Of a stretch of DNA of 64,000 bases, positions 1 through 8,458 are shown in pieces (positions within the stretch are counted from its first letter, which is position 1; each line of letters begins with the position of its first letter). Source of the DNA: Bdellovibrionales bacterium. Lineage in GTDB: Bacteria; Bdellovibrionota; Bdellovibrionia; Bdellovibrionales; UBA1609. Position numbers and translations under genes: made by a program. Below the pieces are notes generated by a model. It was not told the origin of the DNA. It saw only the letters and a list, made by a program, of their open reading frames with translations, and made no database searches. Where the stretch lies: the NCBI GenBank assembly GCA_016714165.1, contig JADJNU010000002.1, forward strand, positions 1,054,001 to 1,118,000, written 5' to 3'.

Positions 1-2
1 AA

Positions 3-1202
3 ATAAAATTTTTGCTCCTTCGTGATGGCACAGGACTTTGCCAATGTGTTTACTTCAAAGGAGAGTGCGAAGAGGCCGCCTTTGAAAAGTTCTCGCAGCT
101 GACTCAAGAATCCTGTGTCAGCATCAAGGGCATTGTTCGAGAAGAAAAGCGCAGTCCGGGAGGATTTGAGCTCGGGGCAAAAGATCTCACCATTATTTCT
201 TTGGCGGCAGAATATCCCATCTCTCCAAAAGAACATGGTGTTGATTTTCTCATGGGCAATCGCCATCTTTGGCTTCGCTCTAGAAAGCAACATGCGGCTT
301 TGCGCGTTCGCGCAGAGATCATCAGTGCTATCCGCGATTTCTTTGACGGTCGTGGATTTACCTTAACCGACGCTCCTATCTTTACCCCAAGCGCATGCGA
401 GGGAACCTCAACTTTGTTTGAGACTCAATATTTTGACGAAAAGGCCTACTTGTCACAAAGCGGACAGCTCTACATGGAAGCAACCGCTGCTGCCTTTGGC
501 AAAGTTTATTGTTTTGGTCCTACCTTTAGAGCTGAGAAATCCAAAACGCGTCGTCATTTGATCGAATTTTGGATGGTGGAGCCAGAGGTTGCCTTTAATG
601 ATCTTTATGACAACATGGAACTGGCTGAACAGTTTGTGGAATATATCGTACAAAGAACATTAAAGAACAAAAGTGAAGAGTTGGCCGTACTTGAAAGAGA
701 CACGACAGGTCTTCAGAAGATTCAGCTGCCATTTCCAAGACTTCATTATAAAGAAGCGGCCGAGATAATTTTGAAGGAAAATCCTGAGTTCGTTTTAGGC
801 AATGACTTTGGAGGAACTGACGAGACCATTATCAGTTCGAAATTTAGCAAACCGGTCTTCGTTCACCATTACCCTTCGGCTATCAAGGCCTTTTACATGA
901 AGGAGGATCCTGAAGAAAAGGGATCTAGCATGAGTTGCGATCTTTTGGCGACCGATGGCTACGGAGAAATTATTGGTGGAGGTCAGAGAGAAGAAAACAT
1001 TGATATTCTCTTTGCCAAAATCAAGGAGCATCAACTCAACGAGAAAAACTTTGAATGGTACTTGGATTTAAGGCGATACGGAAGTTTCCCACACTCTGGA
1101 TTTGGATTGGGAGTAGAAAGAACGGTTGCCTGGATCTGCGGCCTTAATCATGTGCGTGAGACAATTCCTTTTCCGAGGATGTATGGACGGTTTTATCCGT
1201 AG
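3..1202 (+). CDS. asnS: Asparaginyl-tRNA synthetase, 5' end cut by window edge
   Basis: Charges tRNA-Asn with asparagine in the cytoplasm (class II aminoacyl-tRNA synthetase). The reading frame is open to the left edge, and the residues before the first possible internal start continue the family's beta-barrel motif ([11 protein letters not shown]), so the real start lies outside the window; about 399 residues of a usual 430-465 are present. Visible motifs are the class II motif 2 ([21 protein letters not shown]), which with its R-H-L-x-E-F pattern is typical of AsnRS rather than AspRS, and motif 3 near the C-terminus ([16 protein letters not shown]). The stop lies 9 bases before the carboxyltransferase gene, so the two may be co-transcribed, although their functions are unrelated. 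Confidence 0.95.
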   Translation: MKFLLLRDGTGLCQCVYFKGECEEAAFEKFSQLTQESCVSIKGIVREEKRSPGGFELGAKDLTIISLAAEYPISPKEHGVDFLMGNRHLWLRSRKQHAALRVRAEIISAIRDFFDGRGFTLTDAPIFTPSACEGTSTLFETQYFDEKAYLSQSGQLYMEATAAAFGKVYCFGPTFRAEKSKTRRHLIEFWMVEPEVAFNDLYDNMELAEQFVEYIVQRTLKNKSEELAVLERDTTGLQKIQLPFPRLHYKEAAEIILKENPEFVLGNDFGGTDETIISSKFSKPVFVHHYPSAIKAFYMKEDPEEKGSSMSCDLLATDGYGEIIGGGQREENIDILFAKIKEHQLNEKNFEWYLDLRRYGSFPHSGFGLGVERTVAWICGLNHVRETIPFPRMYGRFYP

Positions 1203-1211
1203 GGAGAATAA

Positions 1212-2786
1212 ATGGAGCAATTGAATACCGAGTCACCATCGGCCACTTATCGTTTGAAACAGCTTGAAACTCGCAACGAAGAGGCTTTGCAAGGCGGAGG
1301 CGACGATCGTGTCGTTAAACATAAGGAGGGTGGTCGCCTCACTGCCCGTGAACGTCTGGACATTTTGCTAGATCCTGGAAGTTTTGTCGAAATTGACCGT
1401 TTTGTAACTCATCGTTGTATCAATTTTGGTATGAGCACAAAGAAGGCTCCAGGCGATGGGGTGATCACTGGCTACGGAAGAATCAACGGAAAAATTGTCT
1501 ATGTCTACAGCCAGGATTTTACCGTTTTTGGTGGGAGCATGTCTCGGACTCAAGCCAACAAGATTTGTAAAATTATGGACCTTGCTCTAAAAAATGGATC
1601 TCCCATGATTGGTCTGAACGATTCCGGTGGGGCAAGGATTCAAGAGGGAGTTGAAGCTCTAGCTGGCTACGCTGATATCTTCCTTCGCAACGTCACCACC
1701 TCGGGCGTAGTCCCGCAGATCAGTGCAATCATGGGACCTTGCGCGGGCGGAGCCGTTTACAGTCCGAGCCTGACTGACTTCATTTTTATGGTAAAGAATT
1801 CAAGTTACATGTTCGTAACTGGCCCGGAGGTAATTAAAGCTGTCACCCACGAGGACGTGACCAAAGAAGCTCTGGGCGGAGCCGTCACTCATAGCCAAAA
1901 ATCCGGAGTCGCTCATTTCGCAACTGAAGACGACAAGAATTGTCTTTTGATGATTCGGGAATTGCTGAACTTCCTTCCATCCAACAATTTGGACGACACA
2001 CCCATTTTGCCTACGAAGGATCGGCCCGATCGCATCGAAGAGTCCCTTAATTCTCTTATCCCGGACAGCTCCCGAAAACCCTACGATATGTTATTGCTTA
2101 TTCACAAGGTCGTCGACGAGAGCTATTTCTTAGAGGTTCAACAACATTACGCACAAAATGTTATTATCGGTTTTGGACGTTTTAACGGCCGCTCAGTTGG
2201 CATTGTTGCAAACCAACCTAAAATTTTAGCTGGCTGTTTGAATATTCAGGCGAGCATTAAGGCTGCTCGCTTTGTGCGTTTTTGCGATGCCTTTAATATT
2301 CCTATCTTGACCTTCGTTGACGTGCCGGGATTCTTGCCGGGAACAGATCAGGAATGGAATGGAATCATCACCCATGGAGCTAAGCTGCTCTATGCCTATG
2401 CCGAAGCCACAGTGCCAAAAATTACAATTATCACGCGCAAAGCCTATGGCGGAGCATACGACGTGATGTCTTCCAAACATCTTCGTGGCGATGTGAATTT
2501 CGCCTACCCAACCGCTGAGATTGCGGTCATGGGCGCTGATGGAGCTGTTAACATTATCTTCCGCCAAGCTATCAAAGAAGCCAGTGATCCCGAAAAAGAG
2601 CGTCGTCGCTTAACCGAAGAATATGAAACTGCTTTTGCAAACCCCTATGTTGCAGCGGAATTAGGATATATTGATGAAGTGATTGAGCCTGCCATGACTC
2701 GAAAGCGAATTATCGATTCTCTTGAAATGTTGAAGAACAAGCGAGACACAAATCCCCCTAAAAAGCATGGCAATATCCCTCTATGA
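1212..2786 (+). CDS. pccB: Acyl-CoA (propionyl-CoA) carboxylase, carboxyltransferase beta subunit
   Basis: Transfers CO2 from carboxybiotin to an acyl-CoA, most likely propionyl-CoA, giving methylmalonyl-CoA. The 524 residues are full length for the PccB/AccD5 family and contain both crotonase-like halves: the acyl-CoA side with SGGARIQEG near residue 140 and [11 protein letters not shown] near 175, and the carboxybiotin side with [12 protein letters not shown] near 370 and [10 protein letters not shown] near 410. An AGGGAG-like ribosome site sits 7 bases before the ATG. The stop is next to the start region of the biotin carboxylase gene. Substrate choice is inferred from the methylmalonyl-CoA mutase gene three positions downstream; acetyl-CoA or methylcrotonyl-CoA cannot be excluded from sequence alone. 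Confidence 0.93.
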   Translation: MEQLNTESPSATYRLKQLETRNEEALQGGGDDRVVKHKEGGRLTARERLDILLDPGSFVEIDRFVTHRCINFGMSTKKAPGDGVITGYGRINGKIVYVYSQDFTVFGGSMSRTQANKICKIMDLALKNGSPMIGLNDSGGARIQEGVEALAGYADIFLRNVTTSGVVPQISAIMGPCAGGAVYSPSLTDFIFMVKNSSYMFVTGPEVIKAVTHEDVTKEALGGAVTHSQKSGVAHFATEDDKNCLLMIRELLNFLPSNNLDDTPILPTKDRPDRIEESLNSLIPDSSRKPYDMLLLIHKVVDESYFLEVQQHYAQNVIIGFGRFNGRSVGIVANQPKILAGCLNIQASIKAARFVRFCDAFNIPILTFVDVPGFLPGTDQEWNGIITHGAKLLYAYAEATVPKITIITRKAYGGAYDVMSSKHLRGDVNFAYPTAEIAVMGADGAVNIIFRQAIKEASDPEKERRRLTEEYETAFANPYVAAELGYIDEVIEPAMTRKRIIDSLEMLKNKRDTNPPKKHGNIPL

Positions 2787-2797
2787 GGAAACCAACT

Positions 2798-4301
2798 ATG
2801 TTATTTAAAAGAGTACTTATTGCAAATAGAGGCGAAATTGCTATCAGAATTATTAGGTGCTGTCGAGAGCTTGGAATTGATACTCTCGCCGTGTACAGCG
2901 AGGCAGATCGAAACAGCGCCCACGTATTGCTCGCGGACCGCGCTATTTTAATTGGTCCGGGCCCTAGCAAGGACTCGTACCTCCGAAGTGACAAAATCAT
3001 AGCTGTCGCAAAGGAGTTTGGGGCGGATGCCATTCATCCCGGCTATGGATTCCTTAGTGAGAATGCCGAGTTTGCTCGTCTCGTTGAAAAGGCGGGAATT
3101 ACGTTTATCGGGCCAACCCCTGAAAATATCGAAGCCATGGGAGACAAGCTTGCCTCTCGGGAACTGATGAAGGCAGCTGGGGTCCCAACTGTCCCCGGAT
3201 CAGCTGGCGCGATTGACAACGAAAAGCAAGCTCTCTTGGAAGCCGAAAAAATAGGCTATCCCGTCATGATAAAAGCTTCGGCCGGAGGCGGTGGGAAGGG
3301 AATCCGAGTGGCCCACCATCCAGATGAGTTGCCCGCGGCCTTTCGCACCTGTCAGTCCGAAGGAAAAAATTATTTCAAAGATGATCGAGTCTTCATCGAG
3401 CGCTTCATTCAAAATCCAAAGCACATTGAAATTCAGGTCTTCGGAGATAAATTCGGGAACGCCGTCCACATGTTCGAACGAGAGTGTTCCGTACAAAGAC
3501 GAAACCAAAAAATTATCGAGGAGAGTCCCAGCATCGCCGTGCCTCATGAAATTCGAGAAAAAATGGGTGCGGTGGCTGTTCGAGCAGCCAAGTCGATTAA
3601 CTACGTCGGGGCCGGTACAATAGAATTCATTTTTGACAATAACACCAAAGAATTTTTTTTCATGGAGATGAACACGCGCTTGCAAGTTGAACATCCCATT
3701 ACAGAAATGGTAACTGGAATTGATTTGGTCCAGGAACAGCTTCTGGTTGCTGCCGGCCAAAAATTGTCCTTCCGTCAGGAAGAAATCAAACAGAACGGAC
3801 ATTCGATTGAACTCCGGATATGCGCTGAGGATCCAATTTCTTTTGCCCCTTGCCCGGGAACGATTCGTAAGTGTCGAATTCCTCAGGGGCCCTTTGTTCG
3901 AGTAGATGGTTATGCCTACCCAGGGTATGAGATTCCCATTTACTACGATTCCATGATCGCAAAGTTGGTTGTTTGGGGACCCAATAGACAAACTTGCATT
4001 CGCCGCTTAAAACGAGCCCTTGCAGAATTCATGTTAACTGGCGTGAAAACAAACATTGTCCTTCACAAGAATATTCTCGAGCACCCCACATTCTTAGATG
4101 GGAGTTACACAACTCAGTTCCTGGATAACCAAATGAAGGGTCGCGAACAAAAGCAGCTATTTATGTTTGTTGATGAGCATGTTTTTTTTGATTTCGGCAG
4201 CTATCACTGCTTATATCGATAGCAAATCGCGCAATATCGGTGAATTTAATTTAGCCAGCCGCTGGAAAGAACTGGGACGTTCCAAAAGCATGAGGATTTA
4301 G
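2798..4301 (+). CDS. pccA: Biotin carboxylase subunit of acyl-CoA carboxylase, frameshifted near 3' end
   Basis: ATP-dependent carboxylation of biotin on the carrier protein encoded next. The ATP-grasp signature KASAGGGGKGIRV lies near residue 160 and the catalytic loop EMNTRLQVEHP near 290. The ATG at 2798 (MLFKRVLIANRGEIA) has GAGGAAA upstream; an in-frame ATG at 2783 overlaps the pccB stop but lacks a ribosome site. As read, the frame ends at 4222 with an atypical tail. Removing one T from the run of eight at 4182-4189 restores a biotin-carboxylase-like C-terminus (LISAAITAYIDSK, then SRWKELGR) and moves the stop to 4299-4301, just before the carrier gene, giving about 500 residues. This is either an assembly indel or a real lesion. 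Confidence 0.9.
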
Positions 4302-4303
4302 AT

Positions 4304-4828
4304 ATGTACTTCGAAGCAGAAAGCAATGGAATAAAATACGAGGTCACCGTCACCGAAAGTCGTCATTGCTGGCAAGTTTCTGTCCGTGAAGGAACCTCTG
4401 ACTGGATAAATCACAAAATCCCCAAAGTGGACTACCAATTTGCGGAGGACACTATCAGTTTATTGTTTAACAACAGTTCCTATCTCGTGGATTGCATCGG
4501 TCAAGACACTGATTATACAGTGTTCACGCGCGGGACCTTTCGAAATATTAAAATTTACAACGAAGAAAAGCTGCTTCATGAAAGCCTCAAGGCAGGAGGA
4601 TCTTTTGGTGGGGGGGTTACTCTCGACTCAGGAATGCCAGGAAAAATTGTCAAAATTTTGGTAGCGGAAGGATCCATTGTTCCGGCGGGTACTCCCCTGC
4701 TGATCATGGAAGCAATGAAAATGGAAAATGAAATGCGAGCTCCTCGTGAAGTTCAAATCAAGTCCATTGAGGTAAAGGAAGGCGAAAACGTCGACAACGG
4801 AACCGTACTGATTCGTTTTGAGTCATGA
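4304..4828 (+). CDS. Biotin carboxyl carrier subunit of acyl-CoA carboxylase
   Basis: Carries the biotin that shuttles CO2 between the biotin carboxylase and carboxyltransferase genes upstream. The 174-residue protein ends in a biotinyl/lipoyl domain (about residues 105-174) with the attachment motif EAMKMEN; the biotinylated lysine would be Lys139. Residues 1-90 are a less conserved beta-rich region that may correspond to the subunit-linking domain of fused propionyl-CoA carboxylase alpha chains, which is an inference. A Gly-rich hinge (GGSFGGG) near residue 98 separates the two parts. The ATG lies 2 bases after the restored stop of the biotin carboxylase frame, and the stop overlaps the mutase start by 4 bases (ATGA), so translation is probably coupled. 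Confidence 0.92.
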   Translation: MYFEAESNGIKYEVTVTESRHCWQVSVREGTSDWINHKIPKVDYQFAEDTISLLFNNSSYLVDCIGQDTDYTVFTRGTFRNIKIYNEEKLLHESLKAGGSFGGGVTLDSGMPGKIVKILVAEGSIVPAGTPLLIMEAMKMENEMRAPREVQIKSIEVKEGENVDNGTVLIRFES

Positions 4829-6444
4829 GCGAACTCAATAAAGCTGATAAGGGCAAATCGACATTTTTCAATTCCAGTCGAATAGAACTGAAGCCCTGTT
4901 ACAATCAGAGCGACCTCGCACCGCTAGATAAGAATGAATCTGATTGTTCTCTTCCAGGCGAATATCCCTTTCCTCGCGGAATTCAACCTAGCATGTATCG
5001 AGGCCGCCTCTGGACCATGCGCCAGTACGCAGGCTTCGGTTCTGCCCAAGAAAGTAATCGACTTTACAAGTCTCTGCTCGCTAAAGGAACTACCGGACTC
5101 AGCATTGCCTTCGATCTCCCAACACAAATGGGTTACGATTCAAATCATCCCATGGCAAGCGGCGAAGTTGGAAAAGTAGGCGTGGCCATTTCGACCATTG
5201 AGGACATGAATATACTTCTTGAAGGAATTCCCCTCGAAGAAATCTCATCTTCTATGACTATCAATTCAACTGCCGGAATTCTACTTGCTTTCTACATTGC
5301 GATAGCCAAACAAAGAGGCTTTTCTTTAAACAAACTCCGTGGCACGATACAGAACGACATACTCAAAGAGTACATAGCACGTGGTACCTACATCTATCCT
5401 CCTCAGCCATCCATGCGAATTATTACAGATATATTTGATTATTGTGGGCGGGAAGTTCCGGAATGGAACACAATAAGCATATCGGGATACCATATTCGCG
5501 AGGCCGGGGCCACAGCGGCCCAAGAGATTGCGTTCACTCTTGCCAATGGAATTACCTACGTTCAGGCAGCCTTGTCTCAGGGGCTCTCTGTAGATGATTT
5601 TGCTGGACGACTGAGTTTTTTCTTTAATGTGCAAAATAACTTTTTTGAGGAAATTGCGAAATTTCGGGCGGCTCGGAGATTGTGGGCAAAGATCATGAAA
5701 GAGCGATTTGGAGCTAAAGATCCACGTTCGATGAAGCTCCGATTTCACAGCCAAACAGCAGGAGTCACTTTGACTGCCCAGCAGCCAGAGAACAATATAG
5801 TTCGAGTTACACTCCAGGCTCTGGCGGCTGTTTTGGGTGGAACTCAAAGCCTACACACAAACAGCATGGATGAGGCATTGGGTCTGCCCACTGAAAGCGC
5901 AGTCACTATTGCCCTTCGTACCCAACAAATTATCGCACATGAATCCGGAGTCACTGATGTAGCGGATCCCGTGGGTGGATCCTTTTACATTGAATCACTC
6001 ACCAATCAATTGGAAACCTTGGCAATGGGATATATCGATCGCATCGAAGCATTGGGAGGTGTGATAGCCTGCATAGAGTCCGGTTGGATTCAAAATGAAA
6101 TTCAAAATGCTGCCTACAAGTTCCAACTCGATGTTGAGAGTGGAAATCAAAAAATTGTGGGAGTTAACTGCTTTGAGACGTCGGAGCAATCAAAAATTGA
6201 AACTCTGAGAATTTCAGATGAGATCTCCAAGGACCAGATCTCCAGGCTCAATATTTTTCTTAAAAAAAGAAATGCCTCACTTGTGAAGACATCGCTGGAG
6301 AGAATTCAACTTGCGGCTCAAGACAGTCGCCAGAACCTCATGCCCCTATTTGTGGAGGCAGTTGAAAACAAAGTAACTCTGGGAGAAATTTCTGACACCC
6401 TCAGAAAAGTATTCGGCCAATACAAGGAGACTTTGACCCTATAG
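4825..6444 (+). CDS. Methylmalonyl-CoA mutase, catalytic (substrate-binding) subunit without B12 domain
   Basis: Isomerises methylmalonyl-CoA to succinyl-CoA, the step after propionyl-CoA carboxylation and epimerisation. The 539 residues cover only the TIM-barrel domain, with RQYAGFG near residue 72, [11 protein letters not shown] near 97, [11 protein letters not shown], and the conserved [17 protein letters not shown]. No cobalamin motif (DxHxxG) follows, so the B12-binding subunit must be encoded elsewhere, as in two-gene mutases. The Tyr of RQYAGF is the residue typical of methylmalonyl-CoA mutases; isobutyryl-CoA mutases usually have Phe there (family knowledge, from memory). It is last in the operon and converges on tatC with a 9-base gap; I see no clear terminator. 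Confidence 0.92.
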   Translation: MSELNKADKGKSTFFNSSRIELKPCYNQSDLAPLDKNESDCSLPGEYPFPRGIQPSMYRGRLWTMRQYAGFGSAQESNRLYKSLLAKGTTGLSIAFDLPTQMGYDSNHPMASGEVGKVGVAISTIEDMNILLEGIPLEEISSSMTINSTAGILLAFYIAIAKQRGFSLNKLRGTIQNDILKEYIARGTYIYPPQPSMRIITDIFDYCGREVPEWNTISISGYHIREAGATAAQEIAFTLANGITYVQAALSQGLSVDDFAGRLSFFFNVQNNFFEEIAKFRAARRLWAKIMKERFGAKDPRSMKLRFHSQTAGVTLTAQQPENNIVRVTLQALAAVLGGTQSLHTNSMDEALGLPTESAVTIALRTQQIIAHESGVTDVADPVGGSFYIESLTNQLETLAMGYIDRIEALGGVIACIESGWIQNEIQNAAYKFQLDVESGNQKIVGVNCFETSEQSKIETLRISDEISKDQISRLNIFLKKRNASLVKTSLERIQLAAQDSRQNLMPLFVEAVENKVTLGEISDTLRKVFGQYKETLTL

Positions 6445-6453
6445 ATTCTGAAC

Positions 6454-7212
6454 TCATGATTTTGTAATCGGATCGCTGTATGGAACTTTTTCAAATATCT
6501 TTACCAAAAATATAGACATCTCATAAAGAAGGATAAGAGGCACAAGCATCATTATCATACTTAAGGCATCTGGAGGGGTAAATACTGCCGAGGCGACAGC
6601 CAATATCACATAAGAATATCTCCTGTACTTATTTAAAAATGAAGAAGAAACAAGGCCCATAATTCCCAATATTGTCAATATGAGCGGCATTTCGAAAGCA
6701 AGACCAAAAACCAAAGTCGTCGTCACAAAAAAAGAAAGGTACTCTCCAATAGTTATCATGGGAGTGTCCGTATTGCCCCCAAAGGTCATCAGAAATTTAA
6801 ACGCCATCGGAAGAACAATGAAATACACAAAACACATCCCGAGCATAAATAAACCCGTACCAAAGCAAACAAAGGCGATAGCGTATTTCTTTTCCTTTTC
6901 ATAGAGCCCGGGAGCCACAAATTTCCACACATGGTAAAGCCAGAACGGCGAAGATACCAAAGTTCCCGCCAAAACAGCCACCTTCAAATGAGCCAAAAAT
7001 TTGTCCATTGGGGCCGTGAAAACCAAACCGCCAGCTGTGCTTTTTAAATAAGGAGAAATTGGCCCTCTTGCGATATCAAATAAAAAATCACTAAAGCCCC
7101 AACACACAAGAAATCCGAGAAAAATCCCTAAGATTGACCACATCAACCTTATTCGCAATTCCGACAGATGCTCCACAAGAGTTTGATTCGGCTCGCCGCT
7201 AAAATTATTCAT
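6454..7212 (-). CDS. tatC: Sec-independent protein translocase TatC
   Basis: Inner-membrane receptor of the twin-arginine translocase, which exports folded proteins with RR signal peptides. The chain has about six hydrophobic segments and the conserved N-terminal cytoplasmic motif HLSELRIRL, plus FxxPGLYxxEK (FVAPGLYEKEKK) in the first periplasmic loop region. I place the start at the ATG at 7212 (MNNFSGEPNQ), which overlaps the tatB stop by 8 bases; a longer frame to 7269 would overlap tatB by 65 bases and adds a poorly conserved basic tail. It is the last gene of the minus-strand group, and the length (252 residues) is normal for the family. Confidence 0.95.
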   Translation of the reverse strand: MNNFSGEPNQTLVEHLSELRIRLMWSILGIFLGFLVCWGFSDFLFDIARGPISPYLKSTAGGLVFTAPMDKFLAHLKVAVLAGTLVSSPFWLYHVWKFVAPGLYEKEKKYAIAFVCFGTGLFMLGMCFVYFIVLPMAFKFLMTFGGNTDTPMITIGEYLSFFVTTTLVFGLAFEMPLILTILGIMGLVSSSFLNKYRRYSYVILAVASAVFTPPDALSMIMMLVPLILLYEMSIFLVKIFEKVPYSDPITKS

Positions 7213-7555
7213 ATTTCGGTTTGTTCGCTTCAATTGGTTTGGAATCTTCTGAACTGGTCTCTGGCTCAACCTTCAAGCTGTCAAAACTGCCGTCACCTCC
7301 AGGAGGTGCCATATCCTCCTTATCTAATTTATCTATTGATAGCTGCTGGCGTACCTGGTCCTCAGTTTTATGCACAAAACGATCCGCCTGATGCTTGATA
7401 TCAGTGAAAGAGGAGGTTAATTCTCCCGTCGCCCTCTTAAATTCATTGAGCAAACGGCCAACAACCCGAGCTAACTCGGGCAGCTGCTTGGGGCCAATAA
7501 ATATGAGTGCTAGAACAGAGAGTAGAACCATCTCTGAAAAACCTAAATTGAACAT
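7205..7555 (-). CDS. tatB: Twin-arginine translocase subunit TatB (TatA/B family)
   Basis: Single-span inner-membrane component that works with TatC. The N-terminus (MFNLGFSEMVLLSVLALIF) begins with the F-x-x-GFSE signature of TatB, followed by one membrane helix, the I-G-P-K-Q-L-P hinge, an amphipathic helix (PELARVVGRLLNEFKRA), and a charged acidic tail of about 60 residues. The ATG at 7555 is preferred because the upstream extension to 7570 (MVASC) precedes the family's normal first residues. The gene overlaps tatC by 8 bases. A separate tatA is not in this window. The tail is rich in Glu, Asp, Pro and Ser and probably disordered. Confidence 0.92.
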   Translation of the reverse strand: MFNLGFSEMVLLSVLALIFIGPKQLPELARVVGRLLNEFKRATGELTSSFTDIKHQADRFVHKTEDQVRQQLSIDKLDKEDMAPPGGDGSFDSLKVEPETSSEDSKPIEANKPKYE

Positions 7556-7599
7556 ACAGGATGCTACCATAGAGAAATTTGAAGGTCCATTGACGATTT

Positions 7600-8229
7600 C
7601 TACTGCTTAACTACTTTTTTTGCGTACGTCGTTGGCGTGAAAAGCCCTCGATCCAACAGCTGATCCTCGGCTTGTCTTGAGCCAGTCAGAACATAACGAT
7701 CATAAAGACGGAGTAGATCCTCTTGATTCACAAAAAAAGCCTTTTGGCTTACACAGGTCAGCACGTCCACAAAATCCAAAAACCTCAGAGAAAAATCATT
7801 GAAAACTCCCGCCTTCAATGTCCGACCTGAAAGGGAGGCCAAGTGTCTGTATGCAGATCCACCAATTCCGGCATAATAATCAACGTCCACAATCTTTCGC
7901 TTTAGCGAATCCCCAAAAAAACCACTTATGTACAGGCTCGAATCAGCAAGCCTTTTAAACATTTCAAAGCTGACTGGAGGCTGTGCGCCGATGGCTTTCA
8001 AATATAGTTCCGCCAAGGTCTCTTGGCTTTTCTTGCCATCCTCTTTAGACAAATAAAAGAGATTTCCCGTATGTAAATAGAATTCGAGTAAATCGATGAT
8101 ATAGGTTTTTACATCTGCGGAAGCTTCCAATTTGCATTCACGAAATGCATCAATTACCGACTCAGAAAAATACTCCCTAGAACTTGCGACTAGATCTGGA
8201 CTTGCTTGCTTTTTCTTAGTCTGATCCAT
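7600..8229 (-). CDS. Conserved-looking protein of unknown function upstream of tatB
   Basis: I do not recognise a family in this 209-residue protein. It has no signal peptide or membrane segment, so it is probably cytoplasmic, and is predicted mostly helical. It begins with a lysine-rich segment (MDQTKKKQASP) and contains a region dense in aromatic and acidic residues around VDVDYYAGIGGSAYRHL near residue 118. A strong ribosome site (GGAAAGAAGG) directly precedes the ATG. It lies 44 bases before tatB on the same strand, so it is likely co-transcribed with the Tat genes; a role linked to protein export is only a guess from position. A 9-bp inverted repeat lies about 36 bases upstream of the start. 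Confidence 0.75.
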   Translation of the reverse strand: MDQTKKKQASPDLVASSREYFSESVIDAFRECKLEASADVKTYIIDLLEFYLHTGNLFYLSKEDGKKSQETLAELYLKAIGAQPPVSFEMFKRLADSSLYISGFFGDSLKRKIVDVDYYAGIGGSAYRHLASLSGRTLKAGVFNDFSLRFLDFVDVLTCVSQKAFFVNQEDLLRLYDRYVLTGSRQAEDQLLDRGLFTPTTYAKKVVKQ

Positions 8230-8264
8230 CCTTCTTTCCTTAATGAAAGAGACTCCATCAACAA

Positions 8265-8289
8265 CCGATATTCACCTATAGAATATCGG
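8265..8289 (-). promoter_or_regulatory. Perfect inverted repeat upstream of the 209-residue gene
   Basis: CCGATATTC, a 7-base loop, then GAATATCGG: a perfect 9-bp stem in the leader of the gene starting at 8229. There is no T-tract, so it looks more like a protein-binding operator or an mRNA hairpin than a terminator. The rest of the gap 8230-8458 shows no gene. Confidence 0.4.
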
Positions 8290-8458
8290 AACAAAGACTC
8301 CTTGATTTTATCAAAAAATGGGCTGATTTTTGCCAGAACCTGGACACATTTGAGGAACGGACGGTTCGAGCGACTCAAAATGGATCATTTTTTCAAATAT
8401 CGATAAGTATCCATTATAGACTTCATAACTGCCGAATATTGGTCTGGCTGGCCTTGGC

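Noticed and set aside
3200..3991. Long antisense reading frame (263 residues)
   Set aside because: It lies opposite the biotin carboxylase gene, has no family motifs and mirrors the codon pattern of the real gene.
5326..5847. Antisense reading frame of 173 residues
   Set aside because: Shadow of the methylmalonyl-CoA mutase gene; composition is not protein-like.
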